Positions 1 to 8,238 of a DNA stretch of 64,000 bases are shown piece by piece. The notes beneath the pieces are model-generated. The model was not told the DNA's origin and did no database searches. It saw only the letters and a list, made by a program, of their open reading frames with translations. This DNA is from an uncultured Sphingomonadaceae bacterium (lineage in GTDB: Bacteria; Pseudomonadota; Alphaproteobacteria; Sphingomonadales; Sphingomonadaceae), in assembly GCA_937995515.1 (NCBI GenBank), contig CALKJZ010000001.1:1-64000 (forward strand), given 5' to 3'. Position 1 is the first letter of the stretch; every line of letters begins with the position of its first letter. A program made the translations under genes and the position numbers.

Positions 1-79
1 CGAGGTAGAGCCCATCGCCGTCGGCATAGCGCCCGGGCTGCCGCAGGCCGGCGATGCCCTTGACGGTGAGTTTACCCAC
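1..79 (-). CDS. Tyrosine-type site-specific integrase, N-terminal fragment (runs off left edge)
   Basis: Only the first 26 codons are inside the window. They read from a GTG at 79 and contain KLTVKGIAGL followed by PGRYADGDGLYL, the signature of the DUF4102 arm-binding domain that opens many tRNA-targeting tyrosine integrases. AAGGA lies 8 nt before the GTG, supporting that start; an in-frame TTG further upstream is possible. The gene is transcribed away from the 3' end of the adjacent tRNA-Ser, the usual arrangement at the edge of an island inserted in a tRNA. The catalytic domain (R-H-R-Y) lies outside the window, so activity cannot be judged. Confidence 0.75.
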   Translation of the reverse strand, partial: MGKLTVKGIAGLRQPGRYADGDGLYL

Positions 80-236
80 ACCCCGGATCCTTGCCCACAA
101 TGTCCCCCACAGTCGGCCGTGGTCATGATGCTACCGGACCGTACGGGCAAGGACAAGAGGGCGTCCAGATTATCCAGAAAATTCAGAGCTTTGTGTTCCG
201 GATGGAACTTTGGGCAACGGGAAGGAACGAGGCCGG
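80..236. other. Region between tRNA-Ser 3' end and integrase; probable attachment (att) junction
   Basis: This stretch separates the integrase start from the encoded CCA end of the tRNA and is visibly less G+C rich than its neighbours, as is common at island junctions. Integrases of this class normally recombine within the tRNA 3' end, so the crossover core is expected to overlap 237 to about 260. The second att copy would lie to the left, outside the window. No coding sequence is recognised here. The att assignment is inferred from context only. Confidence 0.4.
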
Positions 237-328
237 TGGCGGAGTCGGAGGGATTCGAACCCTCGGTACGGGGATTCCCGTACGGCGGTTTAGCAAACCG
301 CTGGTTTCAGCCACTCACCCACGACTCC
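237..328 (-). tRNA. tRNA-Ser, anticodon GCT
   Basis: Read on the minus strand, the 7-bp acceptor stem GGAGTCG/CGACTCC closes a complete class II tRNA. It has a D arm (GGTGAGTGGCTGAAACC), an anticodon loop TTGCTAA (anticodon GCT, reading AGC/AGU), a long serine-type variable arm and a T arm containing GGTTCGAATCC. Discriminator G and CCA are encoded in the DNA (237-240). The gene is intact, so an island inserted at its 3' end has restored it. Confidence 0.95.
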
Positions 329-348
329 GGGCCCGGCGGCGCCGCCCC

Positions 349-377
349 GCTATAGGTGCGCTGCAACACCCCCGCAA
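349..377 (-). promoter_or_regulatory. Candidate sigma-70 promoter of tRNA-Ser
   Basis: On the minus strand TTGCGG (372-377) and TATAGC (349-354) are separated by exactly 17 bp and lie about 20 bp before the mature 5' end of the tRNA, giving a short leader. Each hexamer matches the consensus at about four of six positions. It was found by eye and has not been tested. Confidence 0.45.
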
Positions 378-387
378 CTCCTGCCCC

Positions 388-1695
388 CTAGCGGCCCACC
401 CCGCTGTAGCTGAGCCCATGGCGCGCCATCTCGTCCGGCCGGTAGACATTGCGCAGATCGACGACCACCGGCCGCGCCAGAAGCCGCTTTACCCGCGCAA
501 GATCGAGCGCGCGGAAGGCATCCCACTCGGTGACCAGCACCATCGCATCGGCGCCCTCGAGCGCGGCATAGGGATCGTCGGCATAGTCAACCCCGGCGAG
601 CACCGCGCGCGCCTGTTCCATTCCCTGTGGATCATAAGCCCGGATCCGCGCGCCGGCATCCTGCAGGGTCTGGATGATGGCGATCGCCGGGCTGTCGCGC
701 ATGTCGTCGGTGTTGGGCTTGAATGTCAGGCCGAGCACTGCCACCGTGCGCCCACGGGCATCCCCGCCCATCGCCTGGATCACCTTGCGCCCCATCGCGC
801 GCTTGCGCGTGTCGTTCACGGCAGCCACCGTTTCGACGATCCGCGTCGGCGCATCATGATCCTGCGCCGTCTTGATGAGCGCCAGCGTGTCCTTGGGAAA
901 GCAGCTGCCGCCATAGCCTGGCCCGGCATTCAGGAACTTCGGGCCGATGCGGTTGTCGAGCCCGATGCCGCGGGCTACGTCCTGCACATTCGCCCCCACC
1001 TTCTCGCACAGGTCGGCCATCTCGTTGATGAAGGTGATCTTGGTCGCAAGGAAGGCGTTGGCGGCATATTTCGTCAGCTCGGCCGTGCGCCTGTTCGTGA
1101 CCATGATCGGCGCCTGGTTGAGGTAGAGCGGGCGATAGATCTCTTCCAGGATCTGCCGGGCGCGGCTGTCTTCCACACCGATCAGGATCCGGTCCGGCCG
1201 CTTGAAATCGGAAATGGCTGCACCCTCGCGCAGGAACTCCGGGTTCGAGGCAACGGCCACCTCCGCCTGCGGGTTGGTCTCGCGGATGATGCGCTCCACC
1301 TCGTCTCCCGTTCCGACCGGAACGGTCGACTTTGTGACCACCACCGTGAACCGGCCGGGTGCAAGGTTGGCTGCGATCTCCCGCGCCGCTGCGTAGACAT
1401 GGGAGAGATCGGCATGGCCGTCGCCGCGGCGGGAGGGTGTGCCCACCGCGATGAACACGGCCTCTGCATCCGCCATGCCCGCGGCCAGATCGGCCGTGAA
1501 GCGCAGCCGGCCGGCGCGGACGTTGGCTGCCACCAGCCCATCGAGACCAGGCTCGTAGATGGGCATTTCCCCGGCACAGAGCCGCGCGATCTTGGCCGAA
1601 TCCTTGTCAACGCAGGTCACGTTGTGGCCGAAATCCGCAAAGCAGGCCCCGGATACAAGGCCGACATAGCCCGACCCGATCATCGCGATTCGCAT
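388..1695 (-). CDS. ugd: UDP-glucose 6-dehydrogenase
   Basis: This enzyme oxidises UDP-glucose to UDP-glucuronate with two NAD+, supplying precursors for exopolysaccharide and modified lipids in the cytoplasm. The 435-residue product starts MRIAMIGSGYVGL, a Rossmann NAD fold at the very N-terminus, which fixes the ATG at 1695 rather than upstream in-frame codons. GGSCFPKD near residue 265 carries the catalytic cysteine, and LGLTFKPNTDDMRDSP marks the C-terminal UDP-binding domain. Length is normal for the family. It sits alone between tRNA-Ser and the heme genes, with no other polysaccharide genes nearby. Confidence 0.95.
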   Translation of the reverse strand: MRIAMIGSGYVGLVSGACFADFGHNVTCVDKDSAKIARLCAGEMPIYEPGLDGLVAANVRAGRLRFTADLAAGMADAEAVFIAVGTPSRRGDGHADLSHVYAAAREIAANLAPGRFTVVVTKSTVPVGTGDEVERIIRETNPQAEVAVASNPEFLREGAAISDFKRPDRILIGVEDSRARQILEEIYRPLYLNQAPIMVTNRRTAELTKYAANAFLATKITFINEMADLCEKVGANVQDVARGIGLDNRIGPKFLNAGPGYGGSCFPKDTLALIKTAQDHDAPTRIVETVAAVNDTRKRAMGRKVIQAMGGDARGRTVAVLGLTFKPNTDDMRDSPAIAIIQTLQDAGARIRAYDPQGMEQARAVLAGVDYADDPYAALEGADAMVLVTEWDAFRALDLARVKRLLARPVVVDLRNVYRPDEMARHGLSYSGVGR

Positions 1696-1774
1696 GGTTT
1701 GTCCGCTTGTCCCCGAAAGTGCCCTTGTGTGCCGGGCTAGCGAAGGCCGGGCGGGCTGCCAAGGGCCGCGCCGC

Positions 1775-2746
1775 TCAGCCGCCGGCGGCCGTGCTTCCGG
1801 GGCCCCTCCCAACCGCGCCGGCCAGGGGCGGATCGGGCACGTCCTCGATCAGGCGGAGCTCGAGGCGTTCCAGCGCCGCCTCTGCCGCCGCAACCCGCCG
1901 CGCATCCGCCAGCCAGCGCTGCACCCGCCCATCGCCTGCAGCGGGCTCGAGAAGCCCCACGGCGCGGGCGATGTCGCCCGTCTGCACGGCATCGATCGCC
2001 GCATCGAGGCGCGCGGGCGATGCCGCCGCAGCGCGGCGCACCCTTACCAGCGAGCCGAACCAGCTTCGCAGCCGCTCGATGACCGGGGCATCCGGGCCGG
2101 GCACGGCGAGCGGTTCCGGCGCATCGCGCAGGGCCGCAAGCCTTCGGGCAAGGTCTGCCGGTGCCACGGGCTCCCGCGACCAGGCCATGAGCGCCACCAT
2201 CGCCTCCGGGTCGCGAAGCGCATAGCTGCGTGCGAGCTTTGGCTCGAGGTCGCCAAGCGGGATCCCGCGCCCCAGCCGCCGGCGGGTGACCTCGAGCAGC
2301 AGGCCTTCGCGCATGCGTGCGGCAAGGGCCGGAAGATCGGTGCTGGTGCCGTCGAGCGCGGCCAGCACCGCGGCAAGCTCGGCAGCCTGCCGTGCGAAGG
2401 CCGCATCGGCCTCTTCCAGCTGGCGCAACCGCTTCTCGATGGCCGTGCCAACGTCCTGCGGAGGGTCTGCCGGGGTGCGCAGCCCCTCTGCCGGGCCTGC
2501 CGGCGCGGGGTAGAGCCCGCGCGGCAGTGGCGCTTCGGGCGCACCGGCCTTCTCGCTTGCCGGGGGCATCGGCCCTTCGCCCGTTTCCCGCACGAGGACC
2601 AGCGAGCCAAAGACCAGCGTTGCAAGGACGAGCAGGCCTGCAAGGCCCCCCACGACCAGCGGAACGGTGCCGCGCGGCCGCTCGCGCGGCACCCGCCCGG
2701 CTGGCGGCTCGGGCGCCTGCCCCGGCCCGCCCGGCGGCTCAGCCAA
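1775..2746 (-). CDS. Mitofilin (Mic60)-like inner-membrane protein, COG4223 type
   Basis: The 323-residue product has a Pro/Arg-rich cytoplasmic N-terminus of about 25 residues and a single membrane segment (VPLVVGGLAGLLVLATLVFG). A proline-rich spacer, a coiled-coil stretch (EKRLRQLEEADAAFARQAAE) and a C-terminal helical region with the mitofilin-type motif SWFGSLVRVRR follow. No ATG fits. A TTG at 2746 overlaps the hemD stop, giving translational coupling. Mitofilin homologues directly after hemD are a known alphaproteobacterial arrangement, and in that group they are linked to inner-membrane curvature. Sequence similarity in this family is weak, so the name rests partly on position and topology. 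Confidence 0.75.
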   Translation of the reverse strand: MAEPPGGPGQAPEPPAGRVPRERPRGTVPLVVGGLAGLLVLATLVFGSLVLVRETGEGPMPPASEKAGAPEAPLPRGLYPAPAGPAEGLRTPADPPQDVGTAIEKRLRQLEEADAAFARQAAELAAVLAALDGTSTDLPALAARMREGLLLEVTRRRLGRGIPLGDLEPKLARSYALRDPEAMVALMAWSREPVAPADLARRLAALRDAPEPLAVPGPDAPVIERLRSWFGSLVRVRRAAAASPARLDAAIDAVQTGDIARAVGLLEPAAGDGRVQRWLADARRVAAAEAALERLELRLIEDVPDPPLAGAVGRGPGSTAAGG

Positions 2747-3440
2747 GGGACGGCCCGCCTGCAAGGCCTGCCGCTGTGCCAAGCAGGGCCGCCTCGGTGG
2801 GCGCAGCCGCCACCGCGACCTGCCGCCAGCCGCTGCCGGCCGCTGCTGCCGCACGCGCCGAGATGGCGGCAAGGGCAACCGGGCTGCGCGAAAGCCCCGC
2901 CGCATCGACGAGCGAGGCAAAGATGGCAGCCGTGCGCGCCGAGAACAGGAGGACTGCGGAGCAGGCGCCTGAGGCCAGCGCCGCCCGTGCCGCGTCGGGC
3001 AGGCACTCGGCTGCCCGGGCCCGGTAGACCGCACGCTGTTCGAGGCGGAAATCGCCCGGCACGGCGAGCGCGGCGACGTCGGCGCCGCACAGGTGCAGCG
3101 CAGACCGCACGCCCTCGGCCGCCATGGCCGCAACAAGGGCGCTGCCATCGGAGCAGCCCTCGCCCGCCACCGAAAAGCCTGCCGCGCGGGCCGCACGGGC
3201 CGTCTGCGAACCGACCGCCCACGCCGGGATCTGCCGCAGGTCCGCTCGCCCGGCGACATGGGCCGGGGCCTGCGGGCTGGTGAAGAGCAGCGCCTCGGGA
3301 AGGACCTCGGGAAGGACCGGGCACAGGGGCTCGATCTCGAGAAGCGGCGCGACGACCGGCCGGAACCCTGCCCGCGCGGCTGCCTCTGCCGTCCCGGCCG
3401 CAAGACCGGCCGGGCGGGTGATGAGGAGCTGCGGCCTCAT
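2739..3440 (-). CDS. hemD: Uroporphyrinogen-III synthase
   Basis: HemD closes hydroxymethylbilane to uroporphyrinogen III, the step after HemC in heme synthesis. The 233-residue protein begins RPQLLITRPA and has the two-lobed layout of the family: LLFTSPQAPAHVA in the first lobe and AVLLFSARTAAIF in the second, typical of the substrate cleft. HemD proteins are poorly conserved, so context matters. The ATG at 3440 overlaps the hemC stop as ATGA, and the TGA overlaps the TTG of the mitofilin-like gene. The three genes therefore form a tightly coupled operon. Confidence 0.85.
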   Translation of the reverse strand: MRPQLLITRPAGLAAGTAEAAARAGFRPVVAPLLEIEPLCPVLPEVLPEALLFTSPQAPAHVAGRADLRQIPAWAVGSQTARAARAAGFSVAGEGCSDGSALVAAMAAEGVRSALHLCGADVAALAVPGDFRLEQRAVYRARAAECLPDAARAALASGACSAVLLFSARTAAIFASLVDAAGLSRSPVALAAISARAAAAAGSGWRQVAVAAAPTEAALLGTAAGLAGGPSLG

Positions 3441-4396
3441 GCGGGCGCCTCGAGGCTTCTTCGGATGGCCGGCGAGGCGCGCCGGAGCAGGTCGTCTGCC
3501 GCCTCCTGGCCGAGCCGGTACGGTTCCGCGGCACATCCCTCGGCCTCGTGGCGCAGCATGTCCCGGCCGTCGGGGCTGTAGACTTCGGCTCTCAGCCGCA
3601 GGCGGCCCGCCCCGCACGGCTCGGCATGGGCGGCAATCGCGCTGTGGCACGATCCGCCAAGTCCCGAAAGGAGCGCGCGCTCGGCCTCGACGGCCGCGCG
3701 GGTCTCGCGATGGTCCAGCCCCGCAAGCCGGGCGAGCACGGCCGCATCGGCGGCACGCACGGTGATCCCGATCACGCCCTGGGCGACGGCCGGCAGCCAG
3801 GTGTCAAGCGGCAGGGGCACGCCCGCCCGGATGCCGAGCCGGGCGAGGCCGGCAGCGGCAAGGAAGGTGGCCTGCGGCTGGCCGGAGCCCACGCGGGCGA
3901 GGCGGGTTTCCACATTGCCGCGCAGCGCCACGACCGAAAGGTCGGGCCGCCGGTTGAGCAGCTGGGCGGCGCGGCGCGGGCTCGACGTGCCAACCGTGGC
4001 GCCCGGGGGAATGGCGGCGATGCCGGCCGCGCCGACGAGATGGTCGCGCGGGTCGTCACGCGGCAGGACGGCGGCAAGCGCAAGGCCTTCGGCGAGCCGC
4101 GTCTCCACATCCTTCATCGAATGGACGGCAAGATCGATGGCGCCCTCGAGCAGCGCACGGTCGAGCTCCCGGGTCCACAACGCCTTGCCGCCGATCTCGC
4201 GCAGCGGCCGGTCCTGCATGCGGTCGCCGGCGGTCCGGATGGTCACGATGGTTGCCGCCTCAACGCCGCCCAGCGCCTCGGCGACCATCCGCGCCTGCAC
4301 CAGTGCAAGCGGTGAGCCGCGCGTGCCAAGCCGCAGCGGCACCGTGGACGATATCCCGTCATGGGCGCGGTCATGCGCCCGGTGCGTGCTGCTCAT
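3437..4396 (-). CDS. hemC: Hydroxymethylbilane synthase (porphobilinogen deaminase)
   Basis: HemC polymerises four porphobilinogens into hydroxymethylbilane on a covalent dipyrromethane cofactor. The protein has the family start LRLGTRGSPLAL, the catalytic-domain stretch DLAVHSMKD, and GLGGSCHSAIAAHAE, whose cysteine anchors the cofactor. The chosen ATG at 4396 has GGAA about nine bases upstream. A GTG seven codons earlier (4417) is an alternative, and both add an unusual hydrophilic leader of about 17 residues before the conserved core. It is the first gene of hemC-hemD-mitofilin-like, with roughly 240 bp of free upstream DNA for its promoter. Confidence 0.95.
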   Translation of the reverse strand: MSSTHRAHDRAHDGISSTVPLRLGTRGSPLALVQARMVAEALGGVEAATIVTIRTAGDRMQDRPLREIGGKALWTRELDRALLEGAIDLAVHSMKDVETRLAEGLALAAVLPRDDPRDHLVGAAGIAAIPPGATVGTSSPRRAAQLLNRRPDLSVVALRGNVETRLARVGSGQPQATFLAAAGLARLGIRAGVPLPLDTWLPAVAQGVIGITVRAADAAVLARLAGLDHRETRAAVEAERALLSGLGGSCHSAIAAHAEPCGAGRLRLRAEVYSPDGRDMLRHEAEGCAAEPYRLGQEAADDLLRRASPAIRRSLEAPA

Positions 4397-4636
4397 CCTC
4401 GCATCTTCCGTTTCCACAAGGCTCTCATTTCGACAAGGCGCGCCGGCCGCGCGCCGGACCGTTGGCGGCGTTCATGTTCGGCTCACAACCCCCTCTTGCT
4501 TTTGCCCAGACGCTGTTGCAATGGCGCAGCGCTTCGGCCCCCACCGACCGTGGAAGTCGGATAAGGTCGCAGTTTGCCGCAGCGGCCATGGCCTCAGGCG
4601 GCAAAACCCGGGCACCTGCCCTACTCGGAGGTTCGA

Positions 4637-4957
4637 ATGAACAAGGGTCTTACCCTCGCTGCTGCTGCAAGTCTTGCCCTGCTCGCCGCCTGTGGCGGCA
4701 ACCAGCCCGCCGCCGACGCGGCTGCCGAAGCCGACAAGGCTGCGGCTGAAGCGTCGATGGCTGCCGATGCCGCGATGGATGCGGCCGGTTCGGCGGTCGA
4801 TGCCGCTGCTGCCGGCACCGAAGCGGCCGCCGCCGGCGCCGAAGCGGCTGCAACCAACGCGGTCGACGCCGCAGCCGATGCGACTGCGGCGGCTGCCGAC
4901 GCGACGGCCCAGGCCGCCACGGCCGTGGCCGACGCCGCGAAGGAAATGAAGCAGTAA
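4637..4957 (+). CDS. Small alanine-rich lipoprotein
   Basis: The 106-residue product opens with a lipoprotein signal (MNKGLTLAAAASLALLAAC, lipobox LLAAC, lipidated Cys at about residue 19). The mature part is almost entirely Ala with regularly placed Asp, Glu, Thr and a few Lys, and ends KEMKQ. The pattern suggests a long amphipathic helix or coiled coil, comparable in style to Lpp-like or LEA-like helices, but no family is recognised. GGAGG at 4627-4631 supports the ATG. It is monocistronic, convergent with kup, and closed by a strong hairpin. +2 to +4 residues after the Cys are GGN, so outer-membrane sorting is likely but inferred. Confidence 0.75.
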   Translation: MNKGLTLAAAASLALLAACGGNQPAADAAAEADKAAAEASMAADAAMDAAGSAVDAAAAGTEAAAAGAEAAATNAVDAAADATAAAADATAQAATAVADAAKEMKQ

Positions 4958-4990
4958 CAGCCGCCCTCGCGGTCTGTTGCATACCCACGA

Positions 4991-5023
4991 ACGGGGCTGC
5001 AGCCAGCCTGGCTGCAGCCCCGT
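4991..5023. terminator. Strong hairpin, probable bidirectional terminator
   Basis: A perfect 14-bp stem (ACGGGGCTGCAGCC and its complement) with a five-base loop lies between the lipoprotein gene and the convergent kup gene. It is followed by TTCGCTT on the plus side rather than a clean T run. Confidence 0.7.
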
Positions 5024-5050
5024 TTCGCTTGGCCCGGGCGCGCAGGCCAT

Positions 5051-6937
5051 CTAGATCTCCACCTGGCTGCCCAGCTCGATCACCCGGTTGCTGGGCAGGC
5101 GGAAGAAGGACATCGCCGATTCCGCGTTGCGCAGCATCCACGCGAAGATCGTCTCGCGCCACAGCGGCATGCCGGGCCGGGCGGCCGGAAGAAGGGTCTG
5201 CCGCGAAAGAAAGAAGCTGGTTTCCATCATGCGCAGCGGCTGGCCGCAGGCCTCGATCCGCTTGAGCGCGGCGGGCACGTCGGGCTGCTGCATGAAGCCA
5301 TAGTGCAGGATCACCCGGAAGAAATCGTCGCCAAGGTCGATCACTTCCACACGCTCTGCGGCCGGCACTTCCGGCACATCGGCGATGGCCACGGTGAGAA
5401 GCAGGTTGCGCTCGTGGAGCACCTTGTTGTGCTTCAGATTGTGCAGGAGAGCCGGGGGCACGCCTTCCGCGGTCGAGGTCATGAACACCGCTGTCCCCGG
5501 CACGCGGATGGCCGCCCGGCCTGCCGAGCGGATGAAGACCTCGAGCGGCATGGCCGCCTCGCGGAGCTGCTGCTGCACGAGCTGCCGGCCGCGCGACCAG
5601 GTGGTGAGCGCGGTAAAGGCGATGAGGCCCGCCACCAGCGGGAACCATCCGCCCTCGGGAATCTTGGTGAGATTGGCGAGAAGATAGCTGCCGTCGATCA
5701 CGAGATAGAGGCCGACGACCGCAACACCGATCGCCCGCGGCCATTTCCAGACGTGGAGGATCACCAGCGCCAGCATGCAGGTGGTGATGAACATCGTGCA
5801 GGTCACCGCAATGCCGTAGGCGGCTGCGAGGTTCGAGCTCGACCGGAAGCCGAGCACCAGCAGCGACACGAGCACGAGGAGGGTCCAGTTGACGAACGGG
5901 ATATAGATCTGACCCTCGGCCCGCTCGGAGGTGTGAAGGATGCGCATCCGCGGCAGGAAGCCAAGCTGCACGACCTGGCGGGTGACGGAGAAGGCCCCGG
6001 AGATGACCGCCTGGCTGGCGATGATGGTGGCCATGGTGGCCAGCAGGATGAGCGGGATGCGCCATTCCTCGGGCGCGACGAGGAAGAAGGGGTTGGAGAC
6101 CGCGCCAGGGTCGCGCAGCAGCAGCGCGCCCTGCCCCAGATAGGTGAGCATCAGCGCCGGCAGCACGATGGCAAACCAGCTCTTTGCAATCGGGTTGCGG
6201 CCGAAATGGCCCATGTCGGCAAAGAGCGCCTCGACCCCGGTGATGGCGAGCACGACCGCCGAGAGCGACAGGAAGGCGGTCAGCCCGTCGGTTGCGAAGA
6301 AGCGGACCGCGTGCAGGGGTGAGAGCGCGTGCAGGATGTCCGGCGTGGCGGCGATGCTGCGTGCGCCCAGCACGGCGAGCGCGAGGAAATAGACAAGCGT
6401 GACGGGGCCGAAGAGCGCGCCCACCCGCCCGGCGCCGCGCGACTGTATGAGGAACAGGCCAACGATGATCCCGAGCGCCACGGGGACGACCATGGGCGCG
6501 AGCGCCGGTTCCACCACCGTCACGCCCTCCACCGCCGAGAGCACGGAAATGGCGGGCGTGATCATGCTTTCGCCGAAGAACAGCGAGGTGGCGAGAATGC
6601 CGAGCACCGCCACCGGGCCTGCCCAGCGCCGCCCGGCGCCGTGCTGCTGCAGGAGCGCCAGAAGTGCAATCGAGCCGCCCTGGCCGCGATTGTCGGTCCG
6701 CAGCACCAGATTCACATATTTGATGCTGACGATGAGGATCATCGACCAGAAGATGAGGCTGACGACACCAAGGACGTGGAAGCGGTCGACCGGCAGCGGG
6801 TGGGCGCCGGTGAAGGTCTCGCGCAGGGCGTAGATGGGGCTCGTGCCGATGTCGCCGAAGACGACGCCGAGCGCCCCGAGCATCAGCCGGTGCAGCCGTT
6901 CCCGCGGGGGCGCGTGCGCGCCGGTGGCAGTGCTCAT
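5051..6937 (-). CDS. kup: KUP-family potassium uptake permease
   Basis: This inner-membrane K+/H+ symporter has 628 residues and about twelve membrane helices in the first 430 residues, followed by a cytoplasmic tail, the standard KUP plan. The diagnostic N-terminal [20 protein letters not shown] is present, as are [11 protein letters not shown] and the [15 protein letters not shown] helix. The ATG at 6937 (MSTATGAH) was chosen over codons six residues upstream because the homologous region starts shortly after it. The gene stands alone. Two-way GST and lipoprotein neighbours give no functional link. Confidence 0.95.
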   Translation of the reverse strand: MSTATGAHAPPRERLHRLMLGALGVVFGDIGTSPIYALRETFTGAHPLPVDRFHVLGVVSLIFWSMILIVSIKYVNLVLRTDNRGQGGSIALLALLQQHGAGRRWAGPVAVLGILATSLFFGESMITPAISVLSAVEGVTVVEPALAPMVVPVALGIIVGLFLIQSRGAGRVGALFGPVTLVYFLALAVLGARSIAATPDILHALSPLHAVRFFATDGLTAFLSLSAVVLAITGVEALFADMGHFGRNPIAKSWFAIVLPALMLTYLGQGALLLRDPGAVSNPFFLVAPEEWRIPLILLATMATIIASQAVISGAFSVTRQVVQLGFLPRMRILHTSERAEGQIYIPFVNWTLLVLVSLLVLGFRSSSNLAAAYGIAVTCTMFITTCMLALVILHVWKWPRAIGVAVVGLYLVIDGSYLLANLTKIPEGGWFPLVAGLIAFTALTTWSRGRQLVQQQLREAAMPLEVFIRSAGRAAIRVPGTAVFMTSTAEGVPPALLHNLKHNKVLHERNLLLTVAIADVPEVPAAERVEVIDLGDDFFRVILHYGFMQQPDVPAALKRIEACGQPLRMMETSFFLSRQTLLPAARPGMPLWRETIFAWMLRNAESAMSFFRLPSNRVIELGSQVEI

Positions 6938-6976
6938 GCCGCACCTTGCGGGCAACGCGGGCAGGCCGCCACGGCG

Positions 6977-7603
6977 TCAGGCCGCGAAACTGTAGGCCCC
7001 GCCCTGCTCCAACGCACGCTGCCACGCCGGCCGGGCGTGCAGACGCGCAATCCAGGCCGCCATCGCCGGATAGGCGCCCCGCAGCCCGAAGGCGCCGGCG
7101 ATCTCGGCCACAAAGCTCATCTGGATATCGGCGCCGGTCAGATCGGTGCCGACAAGGAACTCCCGGCCGGCAAGCGCGCGATCGACAAACCCCAGGTGGC
7201 GGGCGAGCTCGCTGTCGATGCGCGGGCGCAGGGGTGCTGCCGCCTCGCCCAGGCGTGCCGTGTAGAGATGGAGCATCAGCGGCAGCATGGCCGAACCCTC
7301 GGCATAGTGCAGCCACATGATGTAGCGGTCGAAATCCGGATGGTCGACCGGCGGGGCAAGCCGGCCGCCGCCCCTGCGGCGGATGATGGTCTCGATGATC
7401 GCGCCGGATTCGATGAGTGTCACACCATCCATCTCGACGGTCGGCGCCTTGCCGAGCAGATGCACGGCCTCGAGTTCGGGCGGGGCGAGGCGCGTTGCGG
7501 CATCGCGCGCATAGGCGCGCAGCTCGTAGGGCAGGCCCAGCTCCTCCAGCAGCCAGAGGATCCGCTGCGAGCGGCTGTCGTTCAGGTGGTGGACGATGAT
7601 CAT
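6977..7603 (-). CDS. Glutathione S-transferase family protein
   Basis: The 208-residue product has a thioredoxin-like N-terminal half ending GKAPTVEMDGVTLIESGAII (cis-Pro and the Glu-Ser glutathione contact) and an all-helical C-terminal half with the N-capping box LTGADIQMSFV. The start MIIVHHLNDSRSQRILWLLEEL places a serine or nearby polar residue in the G-site, as in bacterial beta/theta-like GSTs. The substrate is unknown. It lies between kup and ccmE, with a 37-bp gap to ccmE, and may be read through from the ccm operon. Confidence 0.9.
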   Translation of the reverse strand: MIIVHHLNDSRSQRILWLLEELGLPYELRAYARDAATRLAPPELEAVHLLGKAPTVEMDGVTLIESGAIIETIIRRRGGGRLAPPVDHPDFDRYIMWLHYAEGSAMLPLMLHLYTARLGEAAAPLRPRIDSELARHLGFVDRALAGREFLVGTDLTGADIQMSFVAEIAGAFGLRGAYPAMAAWIARLHARPAWQRALEQGGAYSFAA

Positions 7604-7640
7604 GAGCGGTCTCCCGGCGGGTGGCCCGCCGCTGGCGGGC

Positions 7641-8117
7641 CTAGCGGGCCGCCTCGTGCGGCATCGCCCCGGATTTCTGCAAGGCCTGCGCGACCTCGGG
7701 GGGCATATAGTTCTCGTCGTGGCGGGCGAGCAGCTCGCGCGCCTCGAAATGGCCGTCGGGCGCAAGGCGGCCGGTTGCAACAACTCCCTGGCCCTCGCGG
7801 AACAGGTCGGGCACGAGGCCCGAATAGCTGACCCTCGTCTCGCGCGCGAGGTCGGTCACCACGAAGTCGAGCGTCAGCCCATCCGGCCGGCGGACGACCG
7901 AGCCTTCCTTGACCAGGCCGCCGAGCCGCACCTCGGCCGTGGGTGCCGGCGGCCGGCTGGCAAGATCCGACGGCGAATAGAAGAAGGTCGCCCTGTCCTG
8001 CAGGGCGAAGAGGGCGATCACGCCCGCTGCCAGCAGCGCGGCGAGGGCAAGGATGCCGAGCAGGAGGCGCTGCCGCTTGGCCGAGCGCAAGGAGGCGGAG
8101 GACGTGCGCGCGGTCAT
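7641..8117 (-). CDS. ccmE: Cytochrome c maturation heme chaperone CcmE
   Basis: CcmE carries heme covalently in the periplasm and hands it to the CcmF/H ligase for attachment to apocytochrome c. The 158-residue protein has one N-terminal membrane anchor (LLLGILALAALLAAGVIALFAL), an OB-fold domain, and the heme-binding motif HDENYMPPEV near the C-terminus, with the histidine that bonds the heme vinyl. The ATG overlaps the ccmD stop as ATGA. Later-acting genes ccmF, ccmG and ccmH do not follow here. Confidence 0.95.
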   Translation of the reverse strand: MTARTSSASLRSAKRQRLLLGILALAALLAAGVIALFALQDRATFFYSPSDLASRPPAPTAEVRLGGLVKEGSVVRRPDGLTLDFVVTDLARETRVSYSGLVPDLFREGQGVVATGRLAPDGHFEARELLARHDENYMPPEVAQALQKSGAMPHEAAR

Positions 8118-8233
8118 GGCCGGTCCCGCTCGCGCTCGGCGCGCCGCATCCACGCCCAGGAGCGGAGCAGCAGGCCGCCGATGGCCACCAGCGTGACCGT
8201 GTAGGCGGCAACGATGAACGGCGTGTGGTCCAT
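8114..8233 (-). CDS. ccmD: Heme exporter protein CcmD
   Basis: A 39-residue small protein: MDHTPFIVAAYTVTLV begins a single membrane helix, followed by a basic cytoplasmic tail (WMRRAERERDRP). Size, topology and position between ccmC and ccmE are typical of CcmD, which stabilises the CcmC-CcmE complex and helps release holo-CcmE. It overlaps ccmE by 4 nt and follows ccmC by 5 nt. Confidence 0.85.
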   Translation of the reverse strand: MDHTPFIVAAYTVTLVAIGGLLLRSWAWMRRAERERDRP

Positions 8234-8238
8234 GCGCG

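Noticed and set aside
331-350. GGCGGCGCCGCC as terminator of ugd
   Set aside because: The palindrome has no loop and no T tract, and the same bases lie in the tRNA promoter region.
4650-7316. Open frame of 888 codons on the minus strand through kup in another frame
   Set aside because: Arg/Ala/His-rich product without domains; the kup frame is clear.
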